A stretch of 64,000 nucleotides of DNA, taken from assembly GCF_024496245.1 (NCBI RefSeq), contig NZ_CP101740.1:1425501-1489500 (forward strand). Reading direction: 5' to 3'. The notes under the pieces were generated by a model that searched no databases, was not told the origin of the DNA, and worked only from the letters and a program-made list of their open reading frames with translations. Below, one piece after another: positions 58,304-64,000 of this stretch. The position numbers and the translations under genes are program-made. Positions within the stretch are counted from its first letter, which is position 1. Every line of letters begins with the position of its first letter. Source of the DNA: Sphingomonas qomolangmaensis (GTDB lineage Bacteria; Pseudomonadota; Alphaproteobacteria; Sphingomonadales; Sphingomonadaceae).

Positions 58304-60388
58304 GTGGCCAAACGCACCCTATTGCTCCTCGCGCTCGCCGCGACCGCGCTCCAGCCGCTCGCCGCGCAAGAGGGGCCGCCGGGCGACATCGTCGTCAACA
58401 TGCGCGGGGTCGAGATCGCCGATGTCGCCGACCAGATTTCGCGGCTGACGGGGCGGACGCTGATCCTGGATCCCGCGGTGCGAGGCACGGTCACGGTGAC
58501 GTCGGCGCAGCCGCTGTCGGCGGCGGGGGTGTGGGAGCTGTTCCAGTCGGTGCTGCGCGCCAACGGCTTTGCCGCGGTGCAATCGGGGCGCGCGTGGCGA
58601 ATCGTGCCGCAGGCCAATGCGGTGCGCGACGGCGGGGTGCGGCGTTCGGGCGCGGGGCAGGAACTGACGACGCGGATGATCCGGCTGTCGAACGTGCCCG
58701 CCGCCGAGGCGGCGCGGATCGCGCGGCCGCTGGTCGCGACCTTCGGATCGGTCGAGCCGCTCGCCAGCCCAAACGCGATCGTCGTGACCGACTATGCCGA
58801 CAATGTGCGGCGGATCGAATCGCTGATGCGCAGCCTGGACGGCGGCGGCGGCCAGACCTTCGCGACGATCCCGCTGCGCAACGGATCGGCGCCCGAAGTG
58901 GCGGCGGCGATCAGCCAGGTGTTGGGTGACGGCGAAGCCGGCGGCGCGCGCGTCGCGGCCGATCCGCGCAGCAACATCGTGGTGGTGCGCGGCACGCCTT
59001 CGTCGGTGGCCGAGGCACGGCGAATCGCGATCTCGCTCGACACGCCGGGCGGGGCGACGCCGATCACGCGGGTGTTCCGCCTGAACTATGCCGATGCCGA
59101 GAGCGTCACCGACGTGCTGCGCGGGGTGCTGGGGCAGGAAGGCGAGGCGAGCAATCCGGTCGCGCGGAGCCTGCAGTCGCGGGGGACGCGGGGTGGGCTG
59201 TCATCGACCAACCGAAGCCCGACCGCGACGCTCTCGGGGCTGGTCAATTCGAACAATGCGGGTGCTGCGGCAGCGGCGCTCGGCGGTGCAGGAGGACTTG
59301 GCGGCGGCGGCGGCATGACCGGCGGCGGGGGTGGCATCAGCACCGTCGGCGAAGGCCAGCGCGAGCAACCTGCGCAGGGTTTTTCCACCCCGGAGCTCAC
59401 CGTCCAGCCCGCTCCCGACATCAACGCGATCGTCGTGCGCGGCACCCCGACCGCGGTGGCGAGCATGGAAACGATCGTCGCCGATCTCGACGTTCGCCGG
59501 CCGCAGGTGATCCTCGAAGCCGCGATCGCCGAGATCACCGGTACCGAAGCCGAACAGCTAGCGGTGCAGATCGGTTCGTCGGGCGCGGTGGTCAATCAGT
59601 TCGAAGGCGTAGCGACGTCGTTCGGAGCGAATAACGGCGTGTCGCTGCGCACGATCCTGGGCGCGCTCGGCGTTCCCGCCGCTGCGCTGCTCGGCGAAGG
59701 ACTCAGTGGCAACCTGGCGATCGGCAATGATTTCTCGATCCTTGTCCAGGCGCTGGGCGTCTCGGACAAATCGAACCTGCTGTCGACACCGTCGGTGACG
59801 GTGGTCGACAACAAGGTGGGCGAGATCGTGGTGGCGCAGGAAGTGCCGTTCATCACCGGGTCGATCCTGACCGACAATGCCGGCGTAACGCCTTATACCT
59901 CGGTCGAGCGCAAGGATGTCGGCATCACGCTGCGGGTGCTGCCGCGGATCAATGCGGGCGACACGATCCGGCTCGAGATCAGCCAGGAAGCCTCGTCGAT
60001 CGCGCAGACGCAGCTGAGCAGCGCGACCGACATCATCACCAACCGGCGCGCGATCAACACCACGGTACTGGCGGACAATGGCCGGACGATCGTGCTCGGC
60101 GGGCTGATCAGCGACGATTATGCGCGGCAGAAAAGCCAGGTGCCGATCCTGGGCGATATCCCGATCCTGGGTGAATTCTTCAAATCGCGCCGCGAATCGC
60201 GGACCAAGCGGACGCTGTTCATCTTCCTGAAGCCGACGATCCTGCGATCGAGCGACGAAACCGCAGCGGCATCGGACGAACGCTATCAGCGGCTGCGCGG
60301 CGACGAATCGTACCTGAGCGAGCGTCGCAGCCTGTTGCTCAAGCCGCCGGCGCCGAGGCTGACGGTCGAGATTGACGGGATCTATTGA
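58304..60388 (+). CDS. gspD: T2SS outer-membrane secretin GspD
   Basis: A 694-residue secretin. Signal peptide ends near LAAQ. N0 (IVVNMRGVEIADVADQISRL) is followed by N1-N3 domains and a glycine-rich loop within N3 (GGAGGLGGGGGMTGGGGG). The beta-barrel secretin domain has VPFITGSI, VERKDVGITLRVLPRIN and the signature VLGGLISDDYARQKSQVPIL. A short C-terminal S-like extension follows. GTG 58304 has only a weak ribosome site; coupling to gspC is likely. No pilotin gene is seen. Confidence 0.96.
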   Translation: MAKRTLLLLALAATALQPLAAQEGPPGDIVVNMRGVEIADVADQISRLTGRTLILDPAVRGTVTVTSAQPLSAAGVWELFQSVLRANGFAAVQSGRAWRIVPQANAVRDGGVRRSGAGQELTTRMIRLSNVPAAEAARIARPLVATFGSVEPLASPNAIVVTDYADNVRRIESLMRSLDGGGGQTFATIPLRNGSAPEVAAAISQVLGDGEAGGARVAADPRSNIVVVRGTPSSVAEARRIAISLDTPGGATPITRVFRLNYADAESVTDVLRGVLGQEGEASNPVARSLQSRGTRGGLSSTNRSPTATLSGLVNSNNAGAAAAALGGAGGLGGGGGMTGGGGGISTVGEGQREQPAQGFSTPELTVQPAPDINAIVVRGTPTAVASMETIVADLDVRRPQVILEAAIAEITGTEAEQLAVQIGSSGAVVNQFEGVATSFGANNGVSLRTILGALGVPAAALLGEGLSGNLAIGNDFSILVQALGVSDKSNLLSTPSVTVVDNKVGEIVVAQEVPFITGSILTDNAGVTPYTSVERKDVGITLRVLPRINAGDTIRLEISQEASSIAQTQLSSATDIITNRRAINTTVLADNGRTIVLGGLISDDYARQKSQVPILGDIPILGEFFKSRRESRTKRTLFIFLKPTILRSSDETAAASDERYQRLRGDESYLSERRSLLLKPPAPRLTVEIDGIY

Positions 60389-60406
60389 GGGGGGTTGCCT
60401 CCCCTC

Positions 60407-60433
60407 GTCACCCCGGAACAAGTCCGGGGTGAC
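60407..60433. terminator. Palindrome between gspD and the PilP-like gene
   Basis: Perfect 11-bp stem GTCACCCCGGA / TCCGGGGTGAC with loop ACAAG, between convergent stops. No T-run; it is also a common dispersed palindrome. Confidence 0.65.
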
Positions 60434-60461
60434 GGTGGAGTGCGGCGCGGCAGCGCGCGCG

Positions 60462-60878
60462 CTATTCCGCGCTGCCCGGCATCGGCACCCTCGCCTCCTG
60501 CGTGCCGCGGGTGAAGAAAGCGGCGTCGATCGCGAGCGCGCGGAGTTGCCAGCCGTCGACCGCTTCGCCCACCGCCAGCGTTCGGCTGGCGCCCTCGCTG
60601 GTGCGGACCATCGCGACCGCGTCGACGTTGAGGCGGCCGGCGATTCCCACCAGCGCCGGGGCGTCGGCGGGGGTCGCGCGGGCTTCGGTCACCGCGCCGA
60701 ACAGCGAGCGGCCGAGTGCTGCGTCAAGCGGGGGTCGCGCGGCTAGCGTCGTCTGCGACGGGCTTGAGAGCGCGCGCAAGGGTTCGGGTGACGGCGCGAG
60801 CAGCACCACCGCGGGGGTGGCGATCGCGAGCAGCGCCAGCGCGGCGCTCCAGCCGATCTGTTCGCGGGTCAACGCCAT
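60462..60878 (-). CDS. GspC/PilP-like periplasmic protein (second platform trio, gene 3)
   Basis: A 138-residue protein with an N-terminal anchor or signal (about 9-28, IGWSAALALLAIATPAVVLLA) and a small beta domain (about 60-130: LFGAVTEAR, LVGIAGRLNVDAVAMVRTSEG, LAVGEAVDGWQLRALAID). This resembles the HR domain of GspC and PilP, which contacts the secretin N0 domain. It overlaps the preceding GspM/PilO-like gene by 10 bp. Identification is by fold pattern and gene order, so the exact partner is inference. Confidence 0.7.
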   Translation of the reverse strand: MALTREQIGWSAALALLAIATPAVVLLAPSPEPLRALSSPSQTTLAARPPLDAALGRSLFGAVTEARATPADAPALVGIAGRLNVDAVAMVRTSEGASRTLAVGEAVDGWQLRALAIDAAFFTRGTQEARVPMPGSAE

Positions 60879-61333
60879 GGCACCAGCACCTCGCCCTCGA
60901 CGCGGACCGCACCGCCCGAGACGCTCGCCAGCCGCCAGCGCCGCCAGCGCAGGACCGGGTCGCCGCGCTCGATGCCGTCGGCGAAGGCGAGCACCGCCTT
61001 TTCGCTTCCCGAGGCCGAGAGGGTGAGGCGCACGACGTGGGGGGCGGCTGGATCGGTGACCTCGAGCGTTTCGACCAGCACCCCGCCTGCGGTCGCGGCG
61101 CGGCGGAGGCGAAGCGCAGCCCGGCGGGAGGCGGTGGCGGCGTCGGGGGCCGGGGTCAGCCGAGCGTCAGCGAGCATACGCGGCACCGGCGGTGCGGCGA
61201 TTTCGGCGGCAAGCGCCGCCTGCGCCGCGCGGGCCTCGTTGAGATCGGCGATCGCGCCGAGCATCGGCCAGCTCGCCGCCAACGCGATGGCGAGCCCCGA
61301 CGCGCCGCCGATCGCGGTCCAGCGCGGCGTCAT
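60869..61333 (-). CDS. GspM/PilO-like bitopic protein (second platform trio, gene 2)
   Basis: A 154-residue protein. One helix at about 8-30 (IGGASGLAIALAASWPMLGAI), a short coiled-coil (LNEARAAQAALAAEIAA), then a ferredoxin-like domain (AATAGGVLVETLEVTD ... VRLTLSASGSEKAVLAFADG, split). The layout is that of GspM or PilO. ATG 61333 overlaps the stop of gene 1 by ATGA. It is clearly different from gspM at 54417. Confidence 0.72.
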   Translation of the reverse strand: MTPRWTAIGGASGLAIALAASWPMLGAIADLNEARAAQAALAAEIAAPPVPRMLADARLTPAPDAATASRRAALRLRRAATAGGVLVETLEVTDPAAPHVVRLTLSASGSEKAVLAFADGIERGDPVLRWRRWRLASVSGGAVRVEGEVLVPWR

Positions 61334-61869
61334 TCCGCCACCTCGCGCAGCCGCACGAGGATCACGCCGTCGCCGCGCGTCTGGCCGACGTCGCGGAGGC
61401 GCGCGGTGCGCGGATCGCGGCGAAGCGCGGTGCGCAGCGTATCGGGATCGGGCGTGGCGACGTCGGCGCTAAGGCGGCCGCGTTCGTCGGCGGCGACCGC
61501 GGCGAGGCGCGCATCGGGCGGCAGCGTCGCGGCGAAGGCGTTGAGGGTGTCGGCGATTCCCGGCGCGCCTTCGGCCAGCGCGGCGTGGTCGGCGAGGCCG
61601 GCGGCGCGGGCGGCGAGCGCCGGCGCGGCGGCGCGGCGTTGCGCCTGGGTCTCCTGGCGGATCGCCGAGGCCTGCAGCGTCGCCGCGCCCCAGGCGAGCA
61701 CCGGGCCGGCGGGCAGCAGGATCGCGAGCAGGATACCGAAGCCGCCCGAATCATCGCCGCGCTGGCGCTCGACGGCGGGAACCGCAGGCTTGGCAGCCGG
61801 TGCTGCCCCACGACTGCGCATCGCCGCGAACAGGCGGTCGGCGAGGCTGGGGCGGTCGGCGGAGTCCAT
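61330..61869 (-). CDS. GspL C-terminal/PilN-like bitopic protein (second platform trio, gene 1)
   Basis: A 179-residue protein. Cytoplasmic N-terminus of about 45 residues, one helix (FGILLAILLPAGPVLAWGAAT), a coiled-coil (ASAIRQETQAQRRAAAPA) and a small periplasmic domain with LNAFAATLPPDARLAAVAAD and DPDTLRTALRRDP. This is the layout of PilN or of the C-terminal half of GspL, without the actin-like ATPase domain and without a pilM homologue nearby. ATG 61869 is preferred over ATG 61932. Divergent from the PhoX-like gene. Confidence 0.72.
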   Translation of the reverse strand: MDSADRPSLADRLFAAMRSRGAAPAAKPAVPAVERQRGDDSGGFGILLAILLPAGPVLAWGAATLQASAIRQETQAQRRAAAPALAARAAGLADHAALAEGAPGIADTLNAFAATLPPDARLAAVAADERGRLSADVATPDPDTLRTALRRDPRTARLRDVGQTRGDGVILVRLREVAE

Positions 61870-61967
61870 GTTGCCGCCTAGCCGGTCACACCCCGATCGA
61901 ACAAGCACCCGCAACCTATCGCTGCCCCCCACCGCCTTGTCTTAAAACAGTCTTATCACTTACGCCG

Positions 61968-61980
61968 AACGGTCACCGTT
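61968..61980. promoter_or_regulatory. Inverted repeat AACGGT-C-ACCGTT between the trio and the phoX-like gene
   Basis: A perfect 6-1-6 palindrome in the 194-bp divergent gap, about 99 bp from the trio start and 84 bp from the PhoX start. It does not match the Pho box. Candidate site for an unknown regulator. Confidence 0.45.
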
Positions 61981-62063
61981 TGTGCATGTGGTTGTAAGGC
62001 TGCGCGCTCAAAGGGAATGCCAGTACGGGGATCCATCACGGATTCGGGAAAATGGGGATCAGC

Positions 62064-64000
62064 ATGAGCGACAGCTTCGAAATGACGTCGGCCTATACCG
62101 ATGGCGATATCGATACCAACCCGACGAGCAATTCGCACCTGAGCGACCTGATCGATCGCCGCTATTCGCGCCGTGAGACGCTGCGCGGCGGTGCTTCGGC
62201 TGCGGCGATCGCGGTGTTCGGCGGCGCGCTGCTCGCGGCATGCGACGACGAGAGCGACACCGACGACGATTCGGCCCCCGTCGTCACCGCAGGATCGAGC
62301 GGCACGACCAGCGCCGGACGGTTGGTGACCCTGACCAGCACCGTGACCGACGACGGCGGCATCGTCACCTCATCGTGGACGCAGGTTTCGGGCCCCACCG
62401 TGACGCTGGCGGGCGCGACCACCGCGACCGCGACCTTCGTTGCGCCGGCAGTCGCCGCAGGCACGCCGCTGGTGTTCCGCTACACCGCGACCGACCAGAG
62501 CGGCCAGGCGAGCAGCGCCGATACGACGGTGACGATCTCGCCCGCACAGCTCGGTTTCACCGCGGTCGCAAAGAACCGCAACGACGTCGTGACGGTGCCG
62601 ACCGGCTATACGCTGAGCGTCCTTGCGCGGCTGGGCGATCCTTTGACGGCTGCGACCCCCGCGTTCGCCAACAACGGCACCGACACGGATTATGGCAACC
62701 GGTTCGGCGACCATAATGACGCGCTGTACTATTACGGCTTGAATGCTGCTGGTGCCCGGGACGACGCATCGAACATTCGTGGCGTGCTCGTGGTAAATCA
62801 CGAAAACATCACCGAGCAATATATGCACGCCAACGGTCAGACCGGCACCGGCGGCGGCGGCGTTGCGATCGCGCGCCCCGAAAGCGAGGCGATCAAGGAA
62901 ATCGAAGCGCACGGCGTCAGTGTCATAGAAGTGATCCAAGCCGCGAACGGGGGCTGGTCCTATGTCCAAAACAGCACGTTTAACCGTCGTATCACGCCGA
63001 ACACCCCGGTGACCATCAACGGCCCCGCGCGGGGTTCGACGTTGATGCGCACGGCATACTCGCCTGCCGGCACCGACGGTCGCGGCACGATCAACAACTG
63101 CGCGAATGGCGTGACCCCATGGGGCACGAACCTGACCTGCGAAGAAAATTGGTCGGGCTATTTCCGTCGGCCAACCGCAACCGACAATCCTCGCCGCACA
63201 CCAAAGGAACTGGTAGCGCTTGCCCGCTACGGCGTGTCGAGTACCAACGGTAACTATGGTTGGGCATCGGTCACGCCCGCCGATTCGTCGAGCACGCTGT
63301 ATCGTCGGTGGGACGCCCAGGCGACCGGCGCGAGCGCGACCGCCGATTATCGCAACGAACCCAACCAATATGGCTGGACCGTCGAGGTCGATCCCTATGA
63401 TCGCACCAAGGCCCCGCGCAAGCGCACCGCGCTCGGGCGCATGAACCACGAGGGCGCCTGGCCGGGCAATTTCGTCGTTGGCCGCCGTCCCGCCTGGTAT
63501 CAGGGTGACGATGCGCAGAACGAGTATCTGTACAAGTTCGTCTCTGCGACGCCGTGGGTTGCCGCGGATGCGACCGCGACCGATCGCCTGGCGATGGGGG
63601 ACAAATATCTCGATAGCGGCACGCTGTATGTCGCGCGCTTCAACCCCGACGGTTCGGGCGAATGGCTGCCGCTGGTATTCGGCCAAGGTCCGCTGACCGC
63701 CGCGAATACCGTCTATTCCTATGCCGACCAAGCAGATGTGCTCACCCACGCACGGCTGGCCGCCGATGCGGTGGGTGCGACGCGGATGGATCGTCCCGAA
63801 TGGACCGCAGTCAGCCCAACGACGGGCGAAATGTACCTGACGCTGACCAACAACTCGTCGCGTACTGCAGCCACCGCCGATGCCTCGAACCCACGCGCCT
63901 ATCTTGATCCGCCCAGCACTTCGCGATCGAACCGCAACGGCCACATTCTACGCTTGCGCGAGGCCGGTGATACGACCGAAGCAACGACGTTCACCTGGGA
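62064..64000 (+). CDS. PhoX-like phosphatase (DUF839) with Tat signal and Ig/PKD-like domain, partial
   Basis: At least 645 residues, open at the right edge. Twin-arginine signal SRRETLRGGASAAAIAVFGG, followed by ALLAAC, which also fits a lipobox (Cys about 58). Residues about 65-160 are an Ig/PKD-like module (VTLTSTVTDDGGIVTSSWTQ, VFRYTATDQSGQASSADTTV). The DUF839/PhoX region follows: GVLVVNHENITEQYM, NCANGVTPWGTNLTCEENWSGYF, RMNHEGAW (conserved Cys, Glu and Asn ligands). PhoX enzymes are Ca/Fe-dependent alkaline phosphatases. ATG 62064 has GGGG at spacing 6; ATG 62052 is the alternative. Confidence 0.88.
   Translation, partial: MSDSFEMTSAYTDGDIDTNPTSNSHLSDLIDRRYSRRETLRGGASAAAIAVFGGALLAACDDESDTDDDSAPVVTAGSSGTTSAGRLVTLTSTVTDDGGIVTSSWTQVSGPTVTLAGATTATATFVAPAVAAGTPLVFRYTATDQSGQASSADTTVTISPAQLGFTAVAKNRNDVVTVPTGYTLSVLARLGDPLTAATPAFANNGTDTDYGNRFGDHNDALYYYGLNAAGARDDASNIRGVLVVNHENITEQYMHANGQTGTGGGGVAIARPESEAIKEIEAHGVSVIEVIQAANGGWSYVQNSTFNRRITPNTPVTINGPARGSTLMRTAYSPAGTDGRGTINNCANGVTPWGTNLTCEENWSGYFRRPTATDNPRRTPKELVALARYGVSSTNGNYGWASVTPADSSSTLYRRWDAQATGASATADYRNEPNQYGWTVEVDPYDRTKAPRKRTALGRMNHEGAWPGNFVVGRRPAWYQGDDAQNEYLYKFVSATPWVAADATATDRLAMGDKYLDSGTLYVARFNPDGSGEWLPLVFGQGPLTAANTVYSYADQADVLTHARLAADAVGATRMDRPEWTAVSPTTGEMYLTLTNNSSRTAATADASNPRAYLDPPSTSRSNRNGHILRLREAGDTTEATTFTW

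Noticed and set aside
61921..62063. Pho box upstream of the PhoX-like gene
   Set aside because: No tandem CTGTCAT-like motif with correct spacing was found; only the palindrome at 61968-61980.

Overview
The window is high-GC bacterial chromosome with the gene content of an alphaproteobacterium, most likely Sphingomonas or a close relative. Three things point there: a methionine synthase split into two genes with an ArsR/methyltransferase fusion upstream; families typical of the group (DUF1134/EipA, DUF2794, DUF2721, ScfR/RamB-like regulator, DUF839/PhoX); and two families of intergenic palindromic repeats, 'CCCTCCCGCTTGCGGGAGGG' and 'CGTTCGTGCTGAGCTTGTCG'. Taxonomy is inferred from gene content only.

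Layout. 1-5.3 kb (minus strand): methionine-cycle operon arsR-methyltransferase > metF > metH N-terminal part > metH C-terminal part, which runs off the left edge; a perfect 24-bp operator lies at its head. 5.4-9.9 kb: small lipoproteins, an aldo/keto reductase, a TonB-like protein, and hypotheticals in a stretch of less typical composition. 9.9-12.9 kb: divergent ScfR-like regulator and isocitrate lyase. 12.9-30.3 kb: housekeeping and catabolic genes (MFS symporter, acyl-CoA dehydrogenase, SDR, cyclophilin, malic enzyme-PTA, mutS, trmB, amidase, racemase, ygfZ, dihydroorotase-like). 30.4-40 kb: DUF1134 protein, tRNA-Ser(GCT), THI5-like protein, cysE/DUF2794, TauE/SafE permease, oxyR, fasciclin protein, moaE-moaD-pgsA, an LplT-like transporter. 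40-46 kb: a 1119-residue beta-propeller/amidohydrolase, a deaminase, and a kynurenine-pathway pair.

46-61.9 kb holds a type II secretion system (T2SS) broken into several blocks: SBP-like gene > gspJ > gspK (minus), gspN (plus), gspF (minus), gspL > gspM > gspE (minus) and gspG > H > I > C > D (plus). Two unrelated genes, one resembling bciA of bacteriochlorophyll synthesis, lie between gspF and gspE. After gspD, a convergent trio encodes short GspL/PilN-, GspM/PilO- and GspC/PilP-like proteins, a possible second inner-membrane platform. A Tat-dependent PhoX-like (DUF839) protein with an extra Ig/PKD-like domain begins divergently from the trio and runs off the right edge.

The most notable observation is that intergenic-type palindromic repeats sit inside coding sequence, in frame. 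Two different pseudopilins, GspI and GspJ, carry the same repeat in the same reading frame between start codon and prepilin cleavage site, giving leaders of about 50 and 45 residues. Other repeat copies interrupt the bciA-like protein, the end of metH, the C-terminus of a DUF4345 protein and probably the 5' end of a cyclophilin gene.
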